A DNA stretch of 64,000 bases. It comes from Kosakonia radicincitans DSM 16656 (GTDB taxonomy: Bacteria > Pseudomonadota > Gammaproteobacteria > Enterobacterales > Enterobacteriaceae). The notes under the pieces are model-generated. The model saw nothing but the letters and a program-made list of their open reading frames with translations, made no database searches and was not told the origin of the DNA. Below are positions 16,633 through 23,624 of the stretch, one piece after another (the stretch's first letter is position 1; each line of letters starts with the position of its first letter). The DNA is taken from NCBI RefSeq assembly GCF_000280495.2, contig NZ_CP018016.1:2728001-2792000 (forward strand), in the 5' to 3' direction. Made by a program: the position numbers and the translations under genes.

Positions 16633-18724
16633 TAAAAGCCTATTTACCGCGCTGCTCGGCAAGCTGGATTTAAGCTGGTTCCGACGCGTTCCGATGGTAC
16701 ACCAGACAGAATCTTCGGAGTGTGGTCTGGCGAGCCTGGCCATGATCTGTGGCCACTATGGCAAAAATATTGACCTGATAAGTCTGCGTCAGCAGTTTAA
16801 CCTCTCAGCAAGAGGAACCACGCTGATTGGGTTGAATGAAATTGCGGGCCAGCTTGGCCTTGCTACCCGTGCATTATCGCTGGATTTGCATGAGCTGAAG
16901 CTGCTTAAAACCCCTTGCGTCCTGCACTGGGATTTTAACCACTTTGTGGTGTTGGTCGCCGTCAAAGGCAATAAGTATGTGATTAACGATCCAGCGCGTG
17001 GACGCAGAACTGTCGGCCAGGCGGAGATGTCGCAATACTTTACCGGCGTCGCGCTGGAAGCCATGCCGGGCAGTGAATTTACCCAGGAAAAAGTAAAAAA
17101 TCGCGTACGCTTGCGCTCGCTGATCGGTAGCGTTCACGGAATTAAAGCCACGCTGGCAAAGATCTTTTGCCTTTCTATCGTCATTGAAGCGATCAACCTT
17201 GTACTGCCGGTAGGTACGCAACTGGTCATGGACCATGCTATTCCGGCGGGCGATCGCGGTTTGCTGTCGCTCATCTGTATCGGGCTGTTTTTCTTTATTC
17301 TGTTGCGGGCCTCCGTCAGCATGCTGCGCGCCTGGACATCGCTGGTGATGTCTACGCTCATTAATGTGCAGTGGCAATCGGGCTTATTCCGGCACCTGAT
17401 TAAACTGCCGCTGGGCTATTTTGAACGGCGTAAAATGGGGGATATTCAATCCCGTTTCGGCTCACTGGATACGCTACGTGAAACCTTTACCAGCAGCGTC
17501 GTCGGCGCCATCATGGACGGTATTATGGTGGTTGGCGTATTGATAATGTTGGTGCTGTATGGCGGCTGGCTGACATGGGTGGTGCTTGGGTTTACCGCAG
17601 TTTATGTGCTGATCCGTCTGTTAACGTATAACTACTATCGCCAGCTCTCGGAAGAACGCCTGGTCAGAGGCGCACGCGCCAGCTCCTATTTTATGGAGAC
17701 GCTGTACGGTATCGCTACGGTCAAAATGCAGGATATGAGCGAGCGTCGTGGCACTCACTGGCTAAATTTGCAGGTCGATACCATCAACACCGGGATTAAA
17801 CTTACTCGCCTGGATCTCTTTTTTAATGGCCTTAATACGTTTATTGCCGCCTGCGATCAGGTCGCGATTTTGTGGCTCGGCACCAGTCTGGTGATAGACA
17901 ATCAGATGACTATCGGTATGTTCGTTGCCTTTGGCGCCTTCCGTGGCCAGTTCTCTGATCGTATCGGTTCGCTGGTTGATTTCTTACTGCAACTGCGAAT
18001 GATGAGTTTGCATAACGAACGTATTTCCGATATCGCTTTGCATGAGCGCGAGCCGAGAAAACCGGATTTACCGGCAACCACGGAAATGCGTCCTCTCGGC
18101 CTTGAAACCACCGGACTGAGTTATCGTTACGACAGCCAGTCAGCCCCGATATTTAATGATCTGGCGCTGCGGATTGAGCCGGGTGAGAGTGTAGCGCTGG
18201 TCGGCGCTTCTGGCGCCGGAAAGACGACATTAATGAAAGTGCTTTGCGGCCTGTTTGAACCCGATGCCGGTAAGGTGCTGGTTGATGGCATGGATATCAA
18301 ACAACTCGGGATCAATAACTACCACAAAATGATTGGCTGCGTGCTACAGGATGACAAGCTGTTCGCCGGTTCTTTGCGGGAAAATATCTGTGGATTCGCT
18401 GAACATGCCGATGAGGAGTGGATGGTTGAGTGCGCCAAAGCAAGCCATATCCACGATGTTATTCTCGCAATGCCAATGGGCTACGAAACGCTAATTGGCG
18501 AACTGGGCGAGGGGCTCTCCGGCGGGCAGAAGCAGCGCGTATTTATTGCGCGCGCGCTTTATCGCAAGCCAGGGCTGCTCTTTATGGATGAAGCGACCAG
18601 TGCGCTGGATCATGAAAGCGAAGCCTGTGTAAATAACGCTATTAAGCAGTTGAATATTACTCGTGTTATTATCGCGCACCGTGCAACAACTATTGCAACA
18701 GCGGATCGCGTTATCAACCTGTAA
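16625..18724 (+). CDS. mchF: Peptidase-containing microcin ABC exporter, CvaB/MchF family
   Basis: A 699-residue PCAT exporter. The N-terminal C39 cysteine protease (residues 1-140) has its oxyanion Gln27, catalytic Cys33 ([11 protein letters not shown]), His106 (WDFNHF) and Asp122 (NDPARG), so it should cut double-glycine leaders. Six membrane helices span about 160-440. The ATPase domain has Walker [10 protein letters not shown] at 527-535, signature LSGGQ at 631-635 and Walker [13 protein letters not shown] near 655-666. It is a close homologue of CvaB and MchF. The seven precursors downstream carry matching leaders. No defect is visible. Confidence 0.95.
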   Translation: MSNKSLFTALLGKLDLSWFRRVPMVHQTESSECGLASLAMICGHYGKNIDLISLRQQFNLSARGTTLIGLNEIAGQLGLATRALSLDLHELKLLKTPCVLHWDFNHFVVLVAVKGNKYVINDPARGRRTVGQAEMSQYFTGVALEAMPGSEFTQEKVKNRVRLRSLIGSVHGIKATLAKIFCLSIVIEAINLVLPVGTQLVMDHAIPAGDRGLLSLICIGLFFFILLRASVSMLRAWTSLVMSTLINVQWQSGLFRHLIKLPLGYFERRKMGDIQSRFGSLDTLRETFTSSVVGAIMDGIMVVGVLIMLVLYGGWLTWVVLGFTAVYVLIRLLTYNYYRQLSEERLVRGARASSYFMETLYGIATVKMQDMSERRGTHWLNLQVDTINTGIKLTRLDLFFNGLNTFIAACDQVAILWLGTSLVIDNQMTIGMFVAFGAFRGQFSDRIGSLVDFLLQLRMMSLHNERISDIALHEREPRKPDLPATTEMRPLGLETTGLSYRYDSQSAPIFNDLALRIEPGESVALVGASGAGKTTLMKVLCGLFEPDAGKVLVDGMDIKQLGINNYHKMIGCVLQDDKLFAGSLRENICGFAEHADEEWMVECAKASHIHDVILAMPMGYETLIGELGEGLSGGQKQRVFIARALYRKPGLLFMDEATSALDHESEACVNNAIKQLNITRVIIAHRATTIATADRVINL

Positions 18725-18741
18725 TTCCATAAACACCCGGC

Positions 18742-18807
18742 ATGCCGCTTTGTTTACTTTAGGAATAATATTTCAAATTATTTCTGGACGATAAAGCGGC
18801 ATATAAT
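18742..18807 (+). promoter_or_regulatory. Long-range inverted repeat and TATAAT box before the first precursor
   Basis: ATGCCGCTTT (18742-18751) and AAAGCGGCAT (18793-18802) are perfect ten-base inverted arms 41 bases apart. The right arm abuts a consensus TATAAT at 18802-18807, about 100 bases upstream of the first precursor start; no good -35 is seen. The element may separate exporter and precursor expression by RNA folding or by regulator binding. Both ideas are inference. Confidence 0.4.
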
Positions 18808-18905
18808 AGATAATTTATTCACAGGTTATAAAGAGTACCTGTTCAAGAGACAATAAGTTAAAAATGCAATTAACTAAAATACAGTGAAATATTAAGGATA
18901 ATATT

Positions 18906-19154
18906 ATGAAAGAACTTAATTCTATTGAAATGCGTGAAGTCTCTGGTGCTGGCATGCTGTCAGATGCGGCTGGTCTGCTCGGCAGCGGTATTGGTGCGAT
19001 TGTGGATATGGTTATGGGCGGTAAAAGCACAGCAGCTGCAGATGCTGGCCGCAACATGGCTGAAAGCATCGCCGGAATCGTTGAATCTGGCTTCGGTATT
19101 ATTAACAATATCTTCAACAGCATTTTCGGCGGTCTGTTCGGCAAGAAAAAATAA
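18906..19154 (+). CDS. Double-glycine microcin-like precursor 1
   Basis: An 82-residue precursor. The leader MKELNSIEMREVSGA matches the class II microcin/double-glycine consensus (Leu-12, Glu-8, Met-7, Val-4, Gly-2, Ala-1), so MchF should cut after Ala15 and leave 67 residues. The mature part is rich in Gly and small residues in zipper-like spacing (GLLGSGIGAIVD), has the family block GGKSTAAADAGR, and ends in a basic GGLFGKKK tail. It has no Cys. The ribosome site TAAGGAT is shared with precursors 2 and 3. It is the first and closest to the exporter and is followed by a strong terminator. Function as a bacteriocin or surface aggregate is inferred. Confidence 0.85.
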   Translation: MKELNSIEMREVSGAGMLSDAAGLLGSGIGAIVDMVMGGKSTAAADAGRNMAESIAGIVESGFGIINNIFNSIFGGLFGKKK

Positions 19155-19212
19155 ATTATTAATACCCTCTGATAGCTAAGCGCCATTAGTTATTATTTGA
19201 TGTTTATGTTTG

Positions 19213-19243
19213 GTGGCATTCCGTATGGGATGCCACTTTTTTA
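19213..19243 (+). terminator. Terminator after precursor 1
   Basis: GTGGCATTCC, GTAT loop, GGGATGCCAC (one G-T pair), then TTTTTTA. The stem resembles the terminator at 21905, after precursor 7. Confidence 0.8.
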
Positions 19244-19490
19244 TTTGTGAAGAAAAAAGATACTTTTGCTCTTCATAAATAAAAAAGTGGCTTGTTATAT
19301 TTTGATGGTATTTTTTAGGAAATTTATCGATTACGATCGCTGGACAGAAAAATGACTTCAGCAGATAATTTCGCTTAACAACTCAGTATAACGTTTGTCG
19401 TTATTAGCAATAATAACAAAAGAAAGCGGATAGTAATAATTTTCGATTGCTGTTTCGCATTTAAATAAGTAAACATTAAGGATAATAGTC

Positions 19491-19730
19491 ATGAAAGAAC
19501 TCAATACTGTAGAAATGAAAGAAGTTTCAGGTGCCGGTTTTTTAGCTGATACCGCTGGCATGCTCGGTGGGGGTATCGGTGCTATCGTTGACCTGGCTCT
19601 GGGTAGCAAAAACACTGCGGCAGCTGATGCAGGCCGTAATATTGGTAAAGGCATTGGCGGTATTGTTGAAGCTGGCATCAATGCAATTACCTCTTTCTTC
19701 GGCGGTCTGTTCGGTAAAAAAAGCGACTAA
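19491..19730 (+). CDS. Double-glycine microcin-like precursor 2
   Basis: A 79-residue precursor with leader MKELNTVEMKEVSGA (predicted cut after Ala15, 64-residue product). The mature part parallels precursor 1: GMLGGGIGAIVDLALG zipper, SKNTAAADAGRN block, then a shortened amphipathic tail ending FFGGLFGKKSD. No Cys. ATTAAGGATAATA precedes the ATG as for precursor 1. A 336-base gap separates it from precursor 1 and holds that gene's terminator, so it probably has its own promoter. Confidence 0.85.
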   Translation: MKELNTVEMKEVSGAGFLADTAGMLGGGIGAIVDLALGSKNTAAADAGRNIGKGIGGIVEAGINAITSFFGGLFGKKSD

Positions 19731-19775
19731 TCCCCGCTAAGCATCATTTATTAATACTCTGGTAGCTCCTCTCAT

Positions 19776-19811
19776 AAGTGATATTCCATCCGGAATATCA
19801 CTTATTTTTTA
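19776..19811 (+). terminator. Terminator after precursor 2
   Basis: AAGTGATATTCC (19776-19787), ATCC loop, GGAATATCACTT (19792-19803) is a perfect twelve-pair stem followed by ATTTTTT. Degenerate copies follow precursors 4 and 5. Confidence 0.85.
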
Positions 19812-20147
19812 TGTGACTGCATGCCCTCTTTCTTTATCAATCTAAAATAACGGCTGGCATGCGCTCACTATGTGCATCATGTTAATTTCCATTTTTCTAT
19901 ACAATATGACTAATGATATTTACCAGGTTGGTCGTTTTTTTAATTCTTACCAGAATTCGACATACTGTTTTAGGAAAAATATCTCTCACTCTTTATAGAC
20001 AGCGAGAAGTGTTTTAAGAGATACTTTGCTCAACGAATAAAGCAGAGTTTAAATCATTTTATAAACAATTTTATGAGCGGCGAGAAATTAGACTCTACAA
20101 ACCACAGCCGTATATTATAAAGAGCATTAAGATTAAGGATGATAAAT

Positions 20148-20387
20148 ATGAAAGAACTCAACGCAATTGAAATGCAGGAGGTTTCAGGCTCTGGCATTTT
20201 ATCGACTGTAGGTAGTATGGTCGGCGCAGGTATCGGTAGTATCTTTGATGCTATTATCCCTGGTGAAAGCACACTCGTGACTGACGCTTGCCGTACTATT
20301 GGCCGGTTTATTGGTGCAATCGCTGAAAATCCTCTGGGAGTATTTGGCGTTATATTGGGTAACTTACTAAACCGAAATAACGGCTGA
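20148..20387 (+). CDS. Double-glycine microcin-like precursor 3
   Basis: A 79-residue precursor with leader MKELNAIEMQEVSGS, where the position -1 residue is Ser instead of Ala. The mature part diverges from precursors 1 and 2: SMVGAGIGSIFDAIIPG, a Cys in VTDACRTIG, no GGLFG tail, and an end of LLNRNNG. The start at 20148 has AAGGAT seven bases upstream; an in-frame ATG at 20139 would add three residues. A degenerate hairpin follows at about 20427-20455. The altered cleavage site and lost tail could mean reduced function or a distinct partner role. Confidence 0.8.
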   Translation: MKELNAIEMQEVSGSGILSTVGSMVGAGIGSIFDAIIPGESTLVTDACRTIGRFIGAIAENPLGVFGVILGNLLNRNNG

Positions 20388-20503
20388 TAATTCGAAAAGA
20401 CATTTTTAATTAACCGATCACGGGTGCTACTCCATATCGGGTAACACTTTTGATCTCTGAATCGGAGTTTCCCTTCGATTTATTACAATACCAAGGAGTA
20501 TGT

Positions 20504-20764
20504 ATGAAAGAGCTTAATAATAACGAAATGATGGCCGTTTCCGGTGCTGGCTTCTTATCAAATGCCGCTGGTGCATTTGGTGGTGGCCTGGGTGGCATCG
20601 TTGACCTTTTCCTGGGTGGTAAAAATACCACGTTCTCTGATGCCGGCCGTAGCATTTGCGAAAGCGTCGCAGGCGTTGTCGAATCAGGTTACAACATGGT
20701 TAAAAACGCCGTTAGCAGTCTGTTCGGCGGGCTTTTCGGTATGTTTGGTTCGAAAGATCAATAA
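20504..20764 (+). CDS. Double-glycine microcin-like precursor 4
   Basis: An 86-residue precursor, the longest of the set. The leader MKELNNNEMMAVSGA begins the second leader subtype, shared with precursors 5 and 6. The mature 71 residues contain GAFGGGLGGIVDLFLGG, KNTTFSDAGRSICES with a single Cys, VESGY, and a repeated GGLFGMFG end. The start at 20504 follows AAGGAGTATGT; an upstream in-frame ATG at 20450 lacks a site and would spoil the leader. Confidence 0.85.
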   Translation: MKELNNNEMMAVSGAGFLSNAAGAFGGGLGGIVDLFLGGKNTTFSDAGRSICESVAGVVESGYNMVKNAVSSLFGGLFGMFGSKDQ

Positions 20765-20900
20765 TCTGTCAGGTCTTCCTGAAAGATAATAGATTCTATT
20801 TTTAATTTACTGAATGAGAGTGATATTCCGGGTGGAATAACACTTCTGGTTTTCATGGGTAGAGTAATTATTCTGCCCCTTTACACAAAAAGGAGTTTTT

Positions 20901-21137
20901 ATGAAAGAGCTTAACAATAACGAAATGATGGCCGTTTCTGGCGCGGGTTTTCTGTCTGATACTGCTGGCATGATCGGTGGCTCTCTGGGCGGTCTTGTTG
21001 ACGCAATCCTGGGCGGCGACAAAACCACTTTTGCTGATATGGGCCGTAAAACCTGCCAGGCAGTTGCCGGCTTCATCGAATCTGGCTTTGGTATCATTAA
21101 AAACCTGTTCGGCGGCCTGTTTGGCTCCAAAGCGTAA
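20901..21137 (+). CDS. Double-glycine microcin-like precursor 5
   Basis: A 78-residue precursor: leader MKELNNNEMMAVSGA plus 63 mature residues. The mature part has GMIGGSLGGLVDAILGG, the DKTTFADMGRKTCQAV block with a single Cys, FIESGFG, and NLFGGLFGSKA. AAAAGGAG lies just upstream. The mature sequence is identical to that of precursor 6, with only a handful of synonymous base changes, so the two arose by recent duplication or are kept alike by gene conversion. Confidence 0.85.
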   Translation: MKELNNNEMMAVSGAGFLSDTAGMIGGSLGGLVDAILGGDKTTFADMGRKTCQAVAGFIESGFGIIKNLFGGLFGSKA

Positions 21138-21238
21138 TTAACGAAGAATAACTCCATCGGTGAAATTCCAGCGGGAATATCATTGATGAAAAATGACCAC
21201 GGAGCGAATACTCCGATTTTAAAATATAAGGAAATATC

Positions 21239-21475
21239 ATGAAAGTACTGAACACTAATGAAATGATGGCTGTTTCTGGCGCAGGTTTTCTGTCTGATAC
21301 TGCTGGCATGATCGGTGGTTCTCTGGGCGGTCTTGTTGACGCAATCCTGGGTGGCGACAAAACCACTTTTGCTGATATGGGCCGTAAAACCTGCCAGGCA
21401 GTTGCCGGTTTCATCGAATCTGGCTTTGGTATCATTAAAAACCTGTTCGGCGGCCTGTTTGGCTCCAAAGCTTAA
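21239..21475 (+). CDS. Double-glycine microcin-like precursor 6 (mature part identical to precursor 5)
   Basis: A 78-residue precursor whose leader, MKVLNTNEMMAVSGA, differs from that of precursor 5 at two residues while the 63-residue mature peptide is the same. TAAGGAAAT precedes the ATG. Retention of an identical product from two genes suggests a dosage effect, or different timing through the distinct upstream regions. Confidence 0.85.
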   Translation: MKVLNTNEMMAVSGAGFLSDTAGMIGGSLGGLVDAILGGDKTTFADMGRKTCQAVAGFIESGFGIIKNLFGGLFGSKA

Positions 21476-21568
21476 TTAATCTGCCAATAATTTCTGACAG
21501 AAAATTATCTCCATTTTTAATTAACTGACTGTCGATGGCATTTCGTTAAAATATCACTGACAGTCATC

Positions 21569-21598
21569 CAGGCTGGGGTTAACGCTCCAGCCTGTTTT
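21569..21598 (+). terminator. Terminator between precursors 6 and 7
   Basis: CAGGCTGGGG and CTCCAGCCTG pair over ten bases (one G-T) around a six-base loop, followed by TTTTAG. It ends just before the ribosome site of precursor 7. Confidence 0.65.
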
Positions 21599-21616
21599 AG
21601 AATGTAAGGGATTATT

Positions 21617-21865
21617 GTGAAAGAATTAACTAAAAATGAAATGCAGGCGGTTTCCGGTGCGGGTCTGTTCGACTCTGTTCTGGGAATAGTTGGCAACATT
21701 TTTGAACCGGTGCGCAACGCCATTGGCGGCGCTATTTACAACGTCTTATCACCGATCCTTACGCCGGTACTCAACGCGGTTGCACAAGGTGTGGGTGGGG
21801 TTCTGGCAAAGTTTATTGAGCTTTTGGGCAATAAACTGAACGACGACTTTGGTCCTAAGCAGTAA
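21617..21865 (+). CDS. Double-glycine precursor 7, divergent member
   Basis: An 82-residue precursor starting with GTG (AAGGG six bases upstream). The leader MKELTKNEMQAVSGA is of the same type, so it should use the same exporter. The mature 67 residues share no block with precursors 1-6: GLFDSVLGIVGNIFEPV, then a long hydrophobic stretch with GG and Pro residues (AIGGAIYNVLSPILTPVLNA), VGGVLAKFIELL, and an acidic end DDFGPKQ. It may be a partner peptide, a self-protection factor or a second activity. These options cannot be separated from sequence. Confidence 0.8.
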   Translation: MKELTKNEMQAVSGAGLFDSVLGIVGNIFEPVRNAIGGAIYNVLSPILTPVLNAVAQGVGGVLAKFIELLGNKLNDDFGPKQ

Positions 21866-21904
21866 TTATTAGCAATCCGTCTTCGCTTTTATATTGATTT
21901 ATTT

Positions 21905-21937
21905 AAGTGGCATTAATGATAAATGCCACTTTTTTAG
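21905..21937 (+). terminator. Terminator after precursor 7
   Basis: AAGTGGCATT, a seven-base loop, AATGCCACTT (perfect ten-pair stem) and a T-run. It marks the end of the array. Confidence 0.85.
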
Positions 21938-22023
21938 TAAAAATGAAACACCGTTTTGTGGCGCATCTCGATTTTACATCGATAGCTTAATGGTACATAA
22001 GCATTTTCCTCAAGGAGAGACTT

Positions 22024-22962
22024 ATGTTCCGGATACCTAAAACTGCTGCATTCGCCATTTTCTTTACCACGCATATCGCTTTTGCTTCCACCATGCATTT
22101 TCCGATCTGGCCAACAGATGAAGCGCCTGGTGCGAAAAACAGTCCGGTCAGTTATTCACTGCTTGAGCGGAGTAAAGACCCAACGCTGCCGGACAGGGCA
22201 GTGACCGGCATCCGTGCGCCGCAAATGACCGTTTACCTGCCGCAACAACCAAACGGCATTGCATTGCTGGTCATACCGGGCGGCTCCTACAAACGCGTCG
22301 TGCTGGATAAAGAGGGCAGTGATTTAGCCCCGCAGTTCAACGCACGTGGTTACACTCTGTTTGTGATGACCTACCGGATGCCGGAAGATGGCCATGCCGA
22401 AGGTGCCGATGCGCCACTGGCCGACGCGCAGAGAGCGCTGCGAACCCTGCGCGCCCGCGCGGCCGAATGGAAGATCAACCCGCACAAAATTGGCGTGATG
22501 GGATTCTCGGCTGGCGGGCACGTCGCGGCCAGCCTGGAAACGCGCTATGAAGAAACGGTTTACCGGGCAACGGACAGTATTGATAAGCAGAGTGCACGGC
22601 CTGATTTTGCTGTGCTCGGCTATCCGGTGATCTCGATGGAAAGTGCAATTGCCCATCCCGGTTCACGTAAAGCGCTGATTGGCGATAACCCAGCCGCGCA
22701 GCAAATTAAACGCTACTCACCGGAACAGAATGTGACTGCGCAAACACCGCCAACGTTCTTGCTGCACGCCATTGATGATCCGTCCGTGCCGGTCGCCAAT
22801 TCGCTGGTGATGTTCAATGCGCTGCATGCCCATCACGTACTAACGGAGTTGCATCTGTTCAGTAAAGGGCAGCATGGATTTGGCGTTCGCGGTGTGAAAA
22901 ACCAGCCAGCCGCCGTGTGGCCGCAACTGGCGATGAACTGGATCGAAGCGTTACCGCAGTAA
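22024..22962 (+). CDS. Secreted alpha/beta hydrolase, acetyl-xylan-esterase-like
   Basis: A 312-residue esterase with a Sec signal peptide (MFRIPKTAAFAIFFTTHIAFAS). The oxyanion segment LLVIPGGSYKRV, nucleophile motif GFSAGGH (about residues 161-167), acid residue in HAIDDPSVPV and catalytic His in KGQHGFG follow the order of BD-FAE/Axe-type carbohydrate esterases. It is likely periplasmic or exported. Its place directly after the microcin-like array has no obvious link, although AAGGAGAG gives it its own ribosome site. Substrate unknown; deacylation of plant or cell-surface glycans is a guess from family. Confidence 0.8.
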   Translation: MFRIPKTAAFAIFFTTHIAFASTMHFPIWPTDEAPGAKNSPVSYSLLERSKDPTLPDRAVTGIRAPQMTVYLPQQPNGIALLVIPGGSYKRVVLDKEGSDLAPQFNARGYTLFVMTYRMPEDGHAEGADAPLADAQRALRTLRARAAEWKINPHKIGVMGFSAGGHVAASLETRYEETVYRATDSIDKQSARPDFAVLGYPVISMESAIAHPGSRKALIGDNPAAQQIKRYSPEQNVTAQTPPTFLLHAIDDPSVPVANSLVMFNALHAHHVLTELHLFSKGQHGFGVRGVKNQPAAVWPQLAMNWIEALPQ

Positions 22963-22970
22963 CCGCCAGC

Positions 22971-23543
22971 TTATTCGCCGGCGGTAATGCGCTTGCCGCT
23001 GGCGACAAAATTACCGCCGCCCAGATGATGAATGGTATTCAGTTTGTCGTCATCAAACTGCCAGCGTCCGTTGATAAAAGCCCGTTCGTCGGCAGCCGCA
23101 GAAACCACTTCGCCAAACAGCGTGTCATATTTCTCCTGCGCGGCAGTGGGCGGCAACAGGCGACACTCCATCCACGCCAGACATTTCTCTTCAATCACCG
23201 GCAGCCCAAGCACGGGACCGGCAAACGCCGGGATCCCATAGCAGTTGAATTTATCTTCATCGCGCCCGGTAATGCTGCCGACCGCGTAACTCCAGTTAGT
23301 CGCTGCCACACCAGGCACCACAATGCCGAACATGCCGCTACGCTCAATCAATTCGCGTGACCAGGCGCTTTTGTCCACCACAATCGCGATACGCGGCGGG
23401 GAAAACTCCACCGGCATCGACCAGGCCGCCGCCATCACATTACGGCGATCGATCTGTTCATCACGGCTGGTAATCAAAATCGTCGGGCCATGGTTTAACA
23501 GGCGGCTGGCGTGCTCTAATGCCACAGGACGAAAATAGCTCAT
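22971..23543 (-). CDS. Flavin reductase family protein (RutF-like)
   Basis: A 190-residue FMN-binding split-barrel protein. The N-terminal half contains ITSRDEQIDRRNVMAAAWSMPVEFSPPRIAIVVDKSAWS, the FMN-binding strand-turn of flavin reductases. It may supply reduced flavin to two-component monooxygenases, several of which lie in this window, though none is adjacent. The start at 23543 has AAAGGAG at the right spacing; the open frame extends 18 codons upstream without one. It converges with the esterase gene. Confidence 0.8.
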   Translation of the reverse strand: MSYFRPVALEHASRLLNHGPTILITSRDEQIDRRNVMAAAWSMPVEFSPPRIAIVVDKSAWSRELIERSGMFGIVVPGVAATNWSYAVGSITGRDEDKFNCYGIPAFAGPVLGLPVIEEKCLAWMECRLLPPTAAQEKYDTLFGEVVSAAADERAFINGRWQFDDDKLNTIHHLGGGNFVASGKRITAGE

Positions 23544-23624
23544 AAACGGCTCCTTTGTGCATGATTTTCCGGCATTAAATGACTGTTCTGCCACCAAAAG
23601 CCAGCGCAGAGCAGGGGAAAAGGA

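Larger units (their letters stand above)
20901..21475 (+). repeat. Tandem duplication of a precursor gene, 338-base period
   Basis: Bases 20901-21137 and 21239-21475 are near-identical coding copies. From the end of the leader onward only four to six third-position changes are seen over about 190 bases. The spacers differ more than the coding parts. Confidence 0.85.

Noticed and set aside
19870..19998. A 42-codon plus-strand frame in the gap after precursor 2 as a possible immunity gene
   Set aside because: It has no ribosome site, only one short hydrophobic stretch, and poor coding character.
18815..21468. Long minus-strand frames opposite the precursor genes (for example 18815-19186 and 20807-21157) as immunity proteins
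   Set aside because: They are mirror images of the conserved precursor coding sequence, rich in Pro and Ser from reversed Gly codons, with no ribosome sites.
18906..21865. The regularly spaced repeats as a CRISPR array or a VNTR
   Set aside because: The repeated units are whole genes of about 240 bases with leaders, stops and terminators; there are no short identical repeats with unique spacers.
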